Source: Deltaproteobacteria bacterium
Lineage (GTDB): Bacteria; Bdellovibrionota; Bdellovibrionia; Bdellovibrionales; Bdellovibrionaceae
Assembly: GCA_017302835.1 (NCBI GenBank)
Contig: JAFLCC010000003.1
Location: 1 to 64,000 of the forward strand
Direction of reading: 5' to 3'
DNA: 64,000 nucleotides
Position 1 is the stretch's first letter, and every line of letters begins with the position of its first letter. Positions 33,032 through 42,048 of this stretch are shown here, piece by piece. The notes beneath the pieces were generated by a model. The model did no database searches. It was not told the origin of the DNA and saw only the letters and a program-made list of their open reading frames with translations. A program made the position numbers and the translations under genes.

Positions 33032-33931
33032 CTATTTCATAAAGCTTAGCGCCACAGGTCCTAAAATCATAATAAATACGGCAGGGACAATACAAAACAT
33101 TATGGGGATCATAATCATTTGTGTGGCTTTCTCTCCTGCCTTTTCAGCCCTTACAAATCTTTCCATTCTAATTTGTTCTGATTGATCCTTTAATACTCTC
33201 GCTATCGGAGCCCCTGATGCCTGAGCATCCAGGATAACGGCGATAAACGAAGTGATTTCTGTCATCTCCAAGCGATCAACCATTTTTTTTAGGGCCTCTT
33301 CCCGAGAAGAACCCATCTGGGTTTCATGAATGACAATGGATAATTCCTGAGCTAAAACACTGTCAGTTCCTTTGGCTTTTTCTATTAATTTTTGAATCGC
33401 AGAGAAAAATTCTAAACCCGCCTCAACAGAAAGAGCCAATAGGTCTATAAAAAAAGGCAAATCTCCACGAACACTGACTTCTCTTTTTTTCTTTTCTCCA
33501 AGAGAATGCATGATCGGAAGATAAAATCCTAAAGGAATTAAAATGAAAATCATCAAGTAGGGTATCTCTAATTGAAGAGCAAAATTCAGTAAGGAAAAAA
33601 ACAATGGAAACATAACTCCCCAAAGGATTTGCAGGCCAATAAATTCGTCTTCGTTGAGTTCAGAAGAGAGACCACCAATTTTTATAAATCTTAAAATTTT
33701 TTTTCGATAATCTTGATTTTTTATTTTAAGAGCGTGTTGAAGGGTAAATTGATGAACCAGGGGACGAGACATATTGATTATTGGGTTCTTTGAAATGGCA
33801 GGAGTTTCATTATTCGCCCAGTTTAATTGCGCTTTATCATTGTTATTTTGAATAAAAGCAGAAACAAAAAAATATATCGAAATTCCACCAGCAAAAACAC
33901 CTAAGAATAACATTATATTATCGCTTCCCAT
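33032..33931 (-). CDS. TadC-like secretion system membrane protein
   Basis: A 299-residue protein of the T2SSF/TadC family, the inner-membrane platform of Flp/Tad pili and type II secretion. One N-terminal helix, two central helices (about 105-145) and one C-terminal helix (MIMIPIMFCIVPAVFIMILGP) flank cytoplasmic domains with the family's GDLPFFIDLLALSVEAGLEF and IARVLKDQSEQIRMER segments. GAAGGATG precedes the ATG. No tadA/cpaF, tadB, pilin or secretin gene lies in the window, so the apparatus must be completed elsewhere. It leads an operon with three FHA proteins, hinting at phosphorylation control. Confidence 0.88.
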   Translation of the reverse strand: MGSDNIMLFLGVFAGGISIYFFVSAFIQNNNDKAQLNWANNETPAISKNPIINMSRPLVHQFTLQHALKIKNQDYRKKILRFIKIGGLSSELNEDEFIGLQILWGVMFPLFFSLLNFALQLEIPYLMIFILIPLGFYLPIMHSLGEKKKREVSVRGDLPFFIDLLALSVEAGLEFFSAIQKLIEKAKGTDSVLAQELSIVIHETQMGSSREEALKKMVDRLEMTEITSFIAVILDAQASGAPIARVLKDQSEQIRMERFVRAEKAGEKATQMIMIPIMFCIVPAVFIMILGPVALSFMK

Positions 33932-33962
33932 ATTTCATCCTTCGTGGTTTATTTACGTTGCT

Positions 33963-34547
33963 ATGAAAAAAATATTTCTTGCCTCTCAATCGCCCAGAAG
34001 ATCACAATTGCTTGAAAAAGCAGGAATTTTATTTCAAACGCTTCCCATCTCTACATCGGAATTTGTGGACAAAAAATTGATGATTGAAGCTCAGATTTTG
34101 AATATAACACGACAAAAGTTGGTAGAAGCAGAAAAATATTTAAGCTACCAGACTGGTCCTTCAGCACTGATCATTTGCGCTGATACAGAAGTTGTTTTTG
34201 AGGGGGCGCTGCTGGGAAAACCAAAAAATCAAGAGGATGCCAGACAAACTTTAAGACGCCTGTCTGGGAAAAACCATTTCGTCAAGACGGCTTACATCAT
34301 TAAAGATGTCGTCACTCATTTAGAAATTTCTCATATTGAGACAACCATTGTTTACTTTAGACAATTACCTGAAGAGTTAATTAGGGATTATGTGGCAACA
34401 GGTGATCCCATGGACAAGGCCGGCTCCTACGGCGCTCAAGGAATAGGTGGAAGTTTTATTGAAAGGCATGAGGGCCTTATGAGTAATGTTATCGGACTAC
34501 CCATCGAAGTATTAATTTTAGATTTGAAGCGATTTGAAAGAGGCTAG
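33963..34547 (+). CDS. maf: Maf family nucleotide pyrophosphatase
   Basis: A 194-residue protein with the Maf signatures SQSPRRSQLLEKAGI at residues 8-22, ADTEVVFEG at about 72-80 and the DPMDKAGSYGAQG block near residue 148. Maf proteins hydrolyse non-canonical or methylated nucleoside triphosphates (dTTP, UTP, m7GTP or related) to monophosphates and act as housecleaning enzymes or in septum control. It is divergent from tadC with only 31 bases between starts and converges with recX, overlapping it by four bases. Confidence 0.93.
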   Translation: MKKIFLASQSPRRSQLLEKAGILFQTLPISTSEFVDKKLMIEAQILNITRQKLVEAEKYLSYQTGPSALIICADTEVVFEGALLGKPKNQEDARQTLRRLSGKNHFVKTAYIIKDVVTHLEISHIETTIVYFRQLPEELIRDYVATGDPMDKAGSYGAQGIGGSFIERHEGLMSNVIGLPIEVLILDLKRFERG

Positions 34548-35047
34548 TTTTTTTTAGCTTTAATAAGTAAAAAACATTTTTGTATGATGTCCGAATCAAA
34601 TCCTCTTGAAAGTAAAAAACGGGTTAACTTATTCTTATCTTCTTTTTCAAGAATTAGAGTTTCATTTGACGCATTGGCTTGAGGCAATTTTTTTCTTAAG
34701 GAAATATTGTTTAATTTTTTCTCGAGTAATAGAAAGGCCTTTTCGATTTCAATCTCTGGATTTTTTTTAATAGCAGGCAAGCCTTTTTGTGCTAAGTAAG
34801 CATTGATGTATTTAATGCCTTTTTTCTTTCGATTTAATGATTCTGCCCAACGTTCAGAAAGATAAGCACCTTCTTGCAACCAACGGTTGTCCCTGGCCCA
34901 ATTGATGACAGAAAAAATCTCTTCGTCGGAATAAAGCCTCTCTTTTCTGTTGTCCCATTTCTTAACTCTGGAAAGCTTCTGCTTAAGTTCTTTTTCAGAA
35001 TGATCTCTTTTGGCTAAAAGATCCATCACTCTTTTTTTGATACTCAT
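34544..35047 (-). CDS. recX: RecX-like regulator of RecA
   Basis: A 167-residue, very basic protein made of three-helix repeats typical of RecX: RVMDLLAKRDHSEKELKQKL, WARDNRWLQEGAYLSERW, GIKYINAYLAQKGL. RecX binds and modulates RecA filaments. No recA is present in the window, so it is an unlinked recX, as in several other bacteria. The C-terminus (FLLSRGFDSDIIQKC) matches the last repeat. Its stop overlaps that of maf. Confidence 0.88.
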   Translation of the reverse strand: MSIKKRVMDLLAKRDHSEKELKQKLSRVKKWDNRKERLYSDEEIFSVINWARDNRWLQEGAYLSERWAESLNRKKKGIKYINAYLAQKGLPAIKKNPEIEIEKAFLLLEKKLNNISLRKKLPQANASNETLILEKEDKNKLTRFLLSRGFDSDIIQKCFLLIKAKKN

Positions 35048-35071
35048 GTTTTGATACTCAGAAAAAATCTA

Positions 35072-35665
35072 TTAAAATAATAAAGAAAAATTCAATAAAA
35101 GAATGTTCACTCGTGTTTCCCCACCAACGAGGACGATCCTTGCTTCTGGATTATAGGTAAATTTTTCAAGAAGACGGATTCGTTTTCCTCCGCCAACCAT
35201 AATTCCCACTTTAGCTTCATTTCCACCTTTATCATTAACTACATTTTGAATTCCAATGCCAGCCTTAGCATACAAGGACTCCTTAAGATCGGTATCAAAG
35301 TTATAAACACCGAATCCCATGGCTTCTAAATAATTGGATGAATACCCACCTCCACTTAAGTTGTTCAAATGTATTTCGCCACCGGCTTGGATATTATTTT
35401 TGATGACTTTTGATAGAGACACCTGCGCTTCTACTTTAGTATAACTTGCAGAACTTTCTTTGTAAGTGCTGATTTCACTTCGAGAGAGAGCTGTTTGTAA
35501 TTCATAGTCAAATCCTGCTAAATAGGAATCTTGAACGGGTGAAATCAAAGAACTGGCTGGCTTTTGGGTTGATCCAGAGGGTTTTCCTTTAGCCAAGGAA
35601 AAGGGTGTTAATGCTAATGATAGTGATAATAAAACAAAAACAAAAACTGAACTGATATTTTTCAT
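35072..35665 (-). CDS. Exported outer-membrane beta-barrel-like protein
   Basis: Start set at the ATG 35663-35665, preceded by AGAAGG; the longer frame adds seven residues in front of the signal peptide. The 197-residue product has a signal peptide (SVFVFVLLSLSLALTPFSLA) and a mature part of alternating polar and hydrophobic strands ending in INILLLNFSLLF, with a terminal Phe typical of outer-membrane proteins. Glycines cluster at turns. Specific function unknown. It lies 16 bases downstream of the helicase gene on the same strand, which may allow co-transcription by read-through. Confidence 0.65.
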   Translation of the reverse strand: MKNISSVFVFVLLSLSLALTPFSLAKGKPSGSTQKPASSLISPVQDSYLAGFDYELQTALSRSEISTYKESSASYTKVEAQVSLSKVIKNNIQAGGEIHLNNLSGGGYSSNYLEAMGFGVYNFDTDLKESLYAKAGIGIQNVVNDKGGNEAKVGIMVGGGKRIRLLEKFTYNPEARIVLVGGETRVNILLLNFSLLF

Positions 35666-35702
35666 AAAACCTTCTTTGTTGATCAATTAATTTTGATAAA
35701 GC

Positions 35703-38012
35703 TTATAATATTTCTAATCTGGCATATTTAACAACAAATTTTTTAATTGTTTGATCGGAAAACAAAACGCTGACCTTGAGCATGTCCCCATCCCCCTCAG
35801 TTTCAAAGACAGAACCTGTGCCAAATGTAGGGTGTTTCACGCGCATCCCTTTGCGAAAGCTTGTAGATTTACCAGGTCCCTCATCGGGGAAGGACTGATC
35901 TTCAAAGCCAGAATCTGAATAGACATTTTTCGATTTTCTCTTGTCGTGGGCGAAAGAATTGGATTCAAAAAAAGTTTCTTTTTCAACAAATCCATGTTTT
36001 TCTGAAAATCCATGGCTACGATGTGAATATTTTTGAACAAAGGAACTTGTTGTCGAGGTTTTGAATTGAATCAACTCTTTAGGGATTTCTTTTAAAAAAC
36101 GAGAAGGAGGATTGACTTGATCCTGTCCCCATATTTTTCGTGTTCTTGCATAGGTTAAAAATAGTTTCTTTCTAGCACGGGTCATCCCCACATAGGCTAA
36201 TCGTCGCTCTTCTTCCATATCATCTTCAGAATTATCATCATGGCGCAAGCTCGGGAATAAACTTTCCTCCAGGCCAACAATAAAAACATAGGGGTACTCT
36301 AGGCCCTTTGAAATATGTAAGGTCATTAAGGTCACTGAGTTAAGCTCCTGATTGAGCTGATCTGCATCAGAAACCAAAGCCATTTCTTCTAAAAAAGATT
36401 GTAGAGTGGCCTCATCCCCGCGTTCTTTCATAAATTGAGTGATTGCATTATCAAGTTCTTCGAGATTGTCGATACGAGCTTCGGCCTCCGTGGTATCTTC
36501 GGATTTAAGAGCTTTCAGGTATTCAGTTTTTTCAAGAACTAAATGATAAAAATCATTCAGTTTGTAATTTGTGGAATCCTCTCTTAATCCCTCGAGGAGA
36601 TCAAGAAAGCGCCTTAATTTACTGGTGGTGCCTGAATTAAAAATTTTACTATCAATGGCTTTTTGAATACCTTGAAGAAGTGTCATTTTATTTTCAAAAG
36701 AGAGGGCTTCCACTTTCTCAAAAGTAGCTTTTCCTATTCCCCTTGTCGGCACATTGATGATTCTTTTTACCGCCATGTCATCAGCCGGATTGAGACTTAT
36801 TTTTAAATAGCCCAGTACGTCTTTGATCTCCATGCGTTCATAAAAGCGAACTCCCCCCACGAGACGATAAGGGATTGAAAAAGTTCGGAGTTGCTCTTCC
36901 AGAACTCGGGACTGAGAATTTGTTCGATAGAAAACAGCATAATCCTGATAGGTTCCTTCGCCTTCAGAGATCATCGTTTGAATACTTTTGATCACAAAGC
37001 GGGCTTCATCATATTCATTGCGTTCTTCTTGAAGAGAAATCAAGTCGCCTGAATGATTGTTGGTAAACAAGGTTTTATCTTTTCGTTGTTGGTTATTTTT
37101 AATAACCGCTGTAGCTGCCTGAACGATATTATTTGTGGATCTGTAATTTTCTTCAAGTTTAACTACTTTGGCTTCATTAAAATCTTGTTCGAAGTCTAAA
37201 ATATTTTTGATATCGGCTCCGCGCCAGCTATAAATAGACTGATCTTCATCGCCTACCACGCATAAATTTCTATGAGATTGAGCTAACATTTTCACAATTA
37301 AATACTGAATATGGTTAGTGTCTTGATATTCATCTACCATAATGTATTTAAATTTTTCTTGATAATCTTTAAGTAAGTCAGGATACATCACAAACAATTC
37401 ATGAGTTTTTAACAAAAGATCGTCAAAATCCAATGCGTTCGCTTTTTTCATTTCTTGCTCATAGTGTTTAAAAACCTCTAAGGTTTTTACATCCATGGTT
37501 GAGCGATTCCCTTTGCTGATAGCTTCGGGAGTGAGGCCATTCATTTTGGCAAAACTAATTCGAGACTGAAAACTTTTTGGAGGAAAAATCTTATCATTGA
37601 TATTCAGTTGCTGACAAACTTTTTTAATTTGAGCTAGCTGGTCTGAAGAATCATAAATCGTGAAAAAAGGTTTATAGTGCAACAGAGTTAAATGTTTTTT
37701 CAAAACGCGTACGCAAAAACTATGAAAAGTGTTAATCCACATTTCCCCGTGAATGATCACATTCATGTCAGACAAGAGTTGAAAAATACGACTTTCCATT
37801 TCTCTGGAAGCTTTGTTAGTAAAAGTCACACATAAGATTTCATCCTCACTGGCTTTTCCAGAGGCAACAATTGCGGCTACCCTATGTGTTAAAACTCTGG
37901 TCTTGCCCGAACCGGCCCCAGCAAGAATCAATAAGGGGCCATCCAGAGTCATGACAGCTTCACGTTGAGGAGAATTTAATTTTTCAGTTAAGAAAGCAGG
38001 AATTGCGTGCAT
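35703..38012 (-). CDS. pcrA: UvrD/PcrA-type ATP-dependent DNA helicase
   Basis: A 769-residue superfamily 1A helicase. Walker A is AGAGSGKTRVL at about residue 32; motif II is IMVDEYQDTN, motif III VVGDEDQSIYSWRGAD, motif IV LEENYRST, motif V TLHISKGLEY and motif VI YVGMTRARK. These show a 3'-5' DNA translocase used in nucleotide-excision and mismatch repair and in removing RecA. The length fits PcrA/UvrD. The C-terminal tail is Ser/Lys/Phe-rich and ends with a Tudor-like GMRVKHPTFGTGSV module that in PcrA contacts RNA polymerase. No TTACN3GTAA LexA box is visible just upstream. Confidence 0.95.
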   Translation of the reverse strand: MHAIPAFLTEKLNSPQREAVMTLDGPLLILAGAGSGKTRVLTHRVAAIVASGKASEDEILCVTFTNKASREMESRIFQLLSDMNVIIHGEMWINTFHSFCVRVLKKHLTLLHYKPFFTIYDSSDQLAQIKKVCQQLNINDKIFPPKSFQSRISFAKMNGLTPEAISKGNRSTMDVKTLEVFKHYEQEMKKANALDFDDLLLKTHELFVMYPDLLKDYQEKFKYIMVDEYQDTNHIQYLIVKMLAQSHRNLCVVGDEDQSIYSWRGADIKNILDFEQDFNEAKVVKLEENYRSTNNIVQAATAVIKNNQQRKDKTLFTNNHSGDLISLQEERNEYDEARFVIKSIQTMISEGEGTYQDYAVFYRTNSQSRVLEEQLRTFSIPYRLVGGVRFYERMEIKDVLGYLKISLNPADDMAVKRIINVPTRGIGKATFEKVEALSFENKMTLLQGIQKAIDSKIFNSGTTSKLRRFLDLLEGLREDSTNYKLNDFYHLVLEKTEYLKALKSEDTTEAEARIDNLEELDNAITQFMKERGDEATLQSFLEEMALVSDADQLNQELNSVTLMTLHISKGLEYPYVFIVGLEESLFPSLRHDDNSEDDMEEERRLAYVGMTRARKKLFLTYARTRKIWGQDQVNPPSRFLKEIPKELIQFKTSTTSSFVQKYSHRSHGFSEKHGFVEKETFFESNSFAHDKRKSKNVYSDSGFEDQSFPDEGPGKSTSFRKGMRVKHPTFGTGSVFETEGDGDMLKVSVLFSDQTIKKFVVKYARLEIL

Positions 38013-38150
38013 CGGTCCAACTTCTATAGCCTAAGGAGGCAGCTGTCATTTATTGAAACACAGCGCAACCTGATCTGTGTCATATTTTTTAGCACTTACC
38101 ATGGGAGAATAGATTCTGCAGATTCAACTATCATGTGACAGGAGGACAAA

Positions 38151-38651
38151 ATGAGTTATTTAGCCAAGGATACAATGTCAAATAACCTAATCACGATTGA
38201 TTGGAAAGCGTCTTTAGCAAGGGCCTATGAAATAATGAAAGAACATAATATCCGTCACTTGCCAGTGAGAAATGACGAAACAGTCATCGTTGGCATGTTA
38301 TCAGAAAGAGATCTCTTAAGGGCGATGAAGTCTGATTTTAGCAAAGATCATCTCGTTCCTTCCGAGTACAGTCAATTTTCTCCGGAAGCTATTGTGAGAG
38401 ATTTCATGAATTGGCCAATCAAAACAGTGAACAAAAGGGACAAATTAGAAACAGTAGTGCATAAGATGCTGAATGAAAAAATTTCTTCAGTTCTTGTTGT
38501 TGATCAGGCTCAAGAACTAGTTGGTATCATTACTACCGATGATTTGATTTCTCTATTATTAACCTTTTTACGTGATGACTCTGAGAAGAAAACCATGGAA
38601 ATTGGTAATTTATTCAATTCAGACTGGATCCCCACCACGATCTTATCCTAA
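38151..38651 (+). CDS. Two-CBS-domain protein
   Basis: A 166-residue protein made of a tandem CBS pair. The first (residues about 6-65) has NLITIDWKASLARAYEIM and VGMLSERDLLRAM; the second (about 85-150) has MNWPIKTVNKRDKLETVV and VGIITTDDLISLLL. CBS pairs bind adenosine nucleotides or AdoMet and regulate other proteins. AGGAGG lies five bases before the ATG. It is monocistronic by spacing, since the downstream TRAP gene has its own promoter. Confidence 0.9.
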   Translation: MSYLAKDTMSNNLITIDWKASLARAYEIMKEHNIRHLPVRNDETVIVGMLSERDLLRAMKSDFSKDHLVPSEYSQFSPEAIVRDFMNWPIKTVNKRDKLETVVHKMLNEKISSVLVVDQAQELVGIITTDDLISLLLTFLRDDSEKKTMEIGNLFNSDWIPTTILS

Positions 38652-38660
38652 ATTGAAAGT

Positions 38661-38731
38661 GTCTCTTTTTGATATGAATAAGCGTCTCTTTTTGCTCATT
38701 ATTTGACAATTTCCATAGTGGTTGTTGTAAT
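38661..38731 (+). promoter_or_regulatory. Promoter with tandem upstream repeats
   Basis: TTGACA at 38703-38708 and TGTAAT at 38726-38731 are 17 bases apart, one of the best sigma-70-type promoters in the window. It lies 18 bases before the DctP gene's start. Immediately upstream, GTCTCTTTTTG occurs twice (38661-38671 and 38684-38694), 23 bases apart, about two helical turns, ending eight bases before the -35. The repeats are candidate activator-binding sites. Confidence 0.6.
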
Positions 38732-38749
38732 TTAGAGAGGGGGAACCTT

Positions 38750-39877
38750 ATGTTTTTAAATAATTATAGATTATTAAGAATTTTTTTACTCACTTTTGTT
38801 TTTGCAGTCCTGGGTGTTTGGGTTTTTCACAGTTCTCAAGAAAAGTCCCAGGTGGTAAAGGGAAAGTGGCTGATCGCTCATACCCCTGAGAACGCCCGGC
38901 TTGTTGAACAAGCGAGGGAATTTGCAAAAAATGTTTTTGAGAGAACCCAAGGGAAATTGCAATTTGAACTGATATTTCCTCCTCCGAAAGTACGAGATGG
39001 AAATAATTTTTCTGTAGCCGTGGACACGATGCTCGCAGGAGAAGCTGACGTGAGCCAGATAGGAATTGGCGCTTTGGCTACCTTAGACGATAAATTTCAA
39101 ATTTTAGATATGCCGTATTTATTTAAAAATCATGATCATGCAGCCAGAGTTTTAGATGGCGACATTGGTCAGAGAATCAGAGATAATTTTCTGGCCTCTA
39201 ACAAAGAGATTAGATCTTTAGACTTTACCTATTCTGGAGGGTATCGAATTTTTGTTTCAAATAAGCCAATAAGGAGCGCCGAGGATTTAGCAGGAAATAG
39301 GATATTGAGTTATCGAAAGAAATCTCTTTTTGAATCACCAGAAGCCCCTCCCGAAGATGAAGGCGTAAGAAAACTAACACAAAAAGTTTTTGGTTTTAAA
39401 TTAATTTCACCAACAAATATTGAAAACATGAGTTCTGTATTAGACTTTTTTAGACGGGGTGATATTTCGATTGCTGAAGATCATTTTAGTCATTTTACGA
39501 GAGTTTTTAAAAAATTTGGTATTGTCCCAAATAAGATGCATTATTTCTGGGAAACCAATCATAGTTTGTTTATGACTTCCATAGTTGTAAGAGAAAAATT
39601 TTTTCAATCTTTAAGTCCAGAAGCTCAAAAAATTTTAGTGGAGGAGTCTCGAATTTTAGCTCTTAAGGAAAGGGAGGATTCCATTCAGGTCGATGCATAT
39701 GCCAAAACTTGGTTGATAAATAGCGGTTACGATGTTTCAGTTCCAAGTCGTTCAGAGAAGAAGAAACTAGAAAAAATGGTAGAACCGGTTTATTCTCAAT
39801 TTAAAGAAAAACTTGGCGCTGACATTATTGAAAAGATTCAAGAGCTTGGAAATAGGATGGAAATTTCTGCTAAGTAA
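38750..39877 (+). CDS. TRAP transporter substrate-binding protein, DctP family
   Basis: A 375-residue exported solute-binding protein. An N-terminal hydrophobic segment (FLLTFVFAVLGVWVF) is followed by the DctP pattern: KGKWLIAHTPENARL, ADVSQIGIGALATL, FQILDMPYLFKN, IRSLDFTYSGGYRIFVSNKPI, SAEDLAGNRI. The region that usually carries the carboxylate-binding Arg is conserved (GGYRIF). No DctQ or DctM membrane genes lie nearby, so it is an orphan binding protein acting with a transporter elsewhere or as a sensor. A strong promoter with tandem repeats precedes it. Confidence 0.88.
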   Translation: MFLNNYRLLRIFLLTFVFAVLGVWVFHSSQEKSQVVKGKWLIAHTPENARLVEQAREFAKNVFERTQGKLQFELIFPPPKVRDGNNFSVAVDTMLAGEADVSQIGIGALATLDDKFQILDMPYLFKNHDHAARVLDGDIGQRIRDNFLASNKEIRSLDFTYSGGYRIFVSNKPIRSAEDLAGNRILSYRKKSLFESPEAPPEDEGVRKLTQKVFGFKLISPTNIENMSSVLDFFRRGDISIAEDHFSHFTRVFKKFGIVPNKMHYFWETNHSLFMTSIVVREKFFQSLSPEAQKILVEESRILALKEREDSIQVDAYAKTWLINSGYDVSVPSRSEKKKLEKMVEPVYSQFKEKLGADIIEKIQELGNRMEISAK

Positions 39878-39970
39878 TTCAGCAAATTCTAACCTGTGTA
39901 AACTGATGACAGTGGATAAATTTTTACATGGGGCTAGTTAAATCCATCGATTGAGATTATATTCCGATCG

Positions 39971-41473
39971 ATGTTTCAGAGGTTGTTTCTTTTTTTTATC
40001 CCAATCCGCCCTATAAATTTGGAGACTAGTGTCGTTTGGTGGCTCAGCAGGCGCGCCCTAGGTGCCACTTTAACCACAGGGTTATCAACAATTTTTTTGC
40101 TTTCTGGTTGTGGCAGGTCTTTTAACTCGGAGGCATTGACTGCCAATGGAAACATTAAAGTTTTAATATTGAAAAACAAAGAAGCAATTTCTGAAATAGA
40201 AGCTGAAGAGACAAATCCATTTGAATTTAAGGTTGTTGAGCTTCTTAATATTTATGATTTGATTTCCTTGTCTGGAAAATATGCCCGATTTTACACAAAC
40301 GCCACAAATAAGAATAATAACTTAAAAGGAACACAGCCTAAAGCTCAGTTTTTTAAAAACAAAAAGGGATACTTCGTTGCTAAAAATAATTTTTCTCTGG
40401 AGTTAGCGACTCTTTATTATCACACTCAAAACCTTGCCCTCATTGATCAAAAAATTGGTGCAAATCAACTCAATTCACTACCAAGAAAAATAGTGATTGG
40501 AACAAAAATTTCCAATAGTTCATTTCAAGAAAATAATGCCATTTATGATGGGGGAATGGATGCCATCATTTATCTTGATTACACGGAATCCAATTTGGCA
40601 TTGCCATTTAACGGAGGAATTTTTGCCCATGAGTACTTTCATTCTTTGTTTTATAAAGCGGTTCAAAAGGGACTTGAATCAAATGCATTCTTTAAAGAAA
40701 ATAGAGACACTTCAGAAGAAAAATTTGATTTAAATTTAGCCGTGCCCAAATTTGAGAAAAACAAATTTATTGAAAATAGCAAAATGAATCCTCATTCTTT
40801 TAAAAAGAATTTATCCTTAGAGCTAAATGATATCAAATCTCTCTCAAAGCAAAATATCAAGGATTACTATGTACTCTTGCTGAAAGGCCTAAATGAAGGA
40901 ATTGCAGACTTTTGGGGTTGGACCTATACACAAGATAAAAACTTTATCTTACATTCGATTTCCAAGATTCCATCGATACGAACCCTAGACTTAAGAAAAC
41001 ATGATTTGCAGAAGCCCGAATTAGTGACTCAAAATATGATTTTAAATGAAGTGATGGGAACTTTTGTGGATCAGGAAGAAAAGTCAGCCTACATCAATTA
41101 CTTTTCGTACATTATAGGGACTCGATTTGCCTTGTTTTTTAAGGAGTTAGTTGCTGTTATTTCTAAAGAGCGAAAATTATCCACAGATGAAGCCTCAACC
41201 ATTGTCATGAAATCAATTTTTAGCTATTTAACCCAATTAGGGGAAAAGCTTGTAAAGCATGAATTTAATCAAAATAAAGTTAATTTAATTTCATCTCAAG
41301 ATTTGATTTTAGAGTTTAGTCAGCTTCTTAAGCCGACAAAGTTACCTGAGTGTCAATTGATTCTAGATACGATTAATAGTGACACAAAAAATTCAAAAAA
41401 ATTATCTTGTTTGATGAAGAATGAGATTTACACTCTTTCGTCCCCACAGGAAGAGAGTGCCAGTGATAATTAA
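39971..41473 (+). CDS. Lipoprotein zinc metallopeptidase-like, possibly Tat-exported
   Basis: A 500-residue protein. SRRALGATLTTGLSTIFLLSGC contains a twin-arginine pair at about residues 26-28 and ends in the lipobox LSGC (Cys47), so a Tat-exported lipoprotein is possible; the stretch before the twin Arg is unusually long and hydrophobic. The central HEYFH (His220 to His224) is a HExxH zinc site and the NEGIADFWGW block, about 85 residues downstream (Glu309), is a plausible third ligand, as in gluzincin peptidases. No known peptidase family is assigned. The stop overlaps the next gene by 11 bases, a coupled pair with the outer-membrane protein. Confidence 0.7.
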   Translation: MFQRLFLFFIPIRPINLETSVVWWLSRRALGATLTTGLSTIFLLSGCGRSFNSEALTANGNIKVLILKNKEAISEIEAEETNPFEFKVVELLNIYDLISLSGKYARFYTNATNKNNNLKGTQPKAQFFKNKKGYFVAKNNFSLELATLYYHTQNLALIDQKIGANQLNSLPRKIVIGTKISNSSFQENNAIYDGGMDAIIYLDYTESNLALPFNGGIFAHEYFHSLFYKAVQKGLESNAFFKENRDTSEEKFDLNLAVPKFEKNKFIENSKMNPHSFKKNLSLELNDIKSLSKQNIKDYYVLLLKGLNEGIADFWGWTYTQDKNFILHSISKIPSIRTLDLRKHDLQKPELVTQNMILNEVMGTFVDQEEKSAYINYFSYIIGTRFALFFKELVAVISKERKLSTDEASTIVMKSIFSYLTQLGEKLVKHEFNQNKVNLISSQDLILEFSQLLKPTKLPECQLILDTINSDTKNSKKLSCLMKNEIYTLSSPQEESASDN

Positions 41474-42044
41474 GTTTTTAATTCAATTATTAATTCTATT
41501 GTTTTTCAGTGGACTTCAGAGCGCTTATGGTTTTTCCATTTCTATTTTTCCAATAAATTTAGAAAATCGATTTGTTCAAACAAATTCTAAAGAATACAAA
41601 TTCATTCCCCTATCGAATTTTTCATTTTCAATTGGCCACCAATCACATCAAGTATTAATAGAGCACACAGAGTTTGAAAAAAGATCAGGCAATGAAACTC
41701 TTAATTTTCTAGAAATAAATCAAGAATATCATTTGAATTATCTCTATCAAGTGACATCGCTTTTTCAAGGCCAGAGCCAAGTTCAGACTAAGAATCAATC
41801 AAATATGTTTTTTTTATACATGGGAATAGGTACTGGAGTCTATAACAGCTCGGTGAAAACGCAGTATCTGGCTGTTGAATCAATCGAAAATTCCGGTAAT
41901 GCCATTTTTATTTCGGGTTTAGTTTCCTTGCAGTTTCAATATTCTTACTTTCACAGTCAACTGGATTTGCGCCTTTTCCAAGCAAAGGACTATTCCCCTC
42001 AGCCCCAACCAGGAGTTATATGGCGGGCTGGAATCAAGTTTTAA
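41463..42044 (+). CDS. Outer-membrane beta-barrel-like protein
   Basis: The GTG at 41463 was chosen because AGGAAGAG lies seven bases upstream and translation then begins VIIKFLIQLLILLFFSGLQSAYG, an ideal signal peptide; the longer frame places basic residues first. The 193-residue product shows alternating beta strands and ends in VIWRAGIKF, with the terminal Phe of outer-membrane proteins. It overlaps the metallopeptidase lipoprotein gene by 11 bases and so is translated with it; the two may act as a surface pair. Function unknown. Confidence 0.65.
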   Translation: MIIKFLIQLLILLFFSGLQSAYGFSISIFPINLENRFVQTNSKEYKFIPLSNFSFSIGHQSHQVLIEHTEFEKRSGNETLNFLEINQEYHLNYLYQVTSLFQGQSQVQTKNQSNMFFLYMGIGTGVYNSSVKTQYLAVESIENSGNAIFISGLVSLQFQYSYFHSQLDLRLFQAKDYSPQPQPGVIWRAGIKF

Positions 42045-42048
42045 AAAA

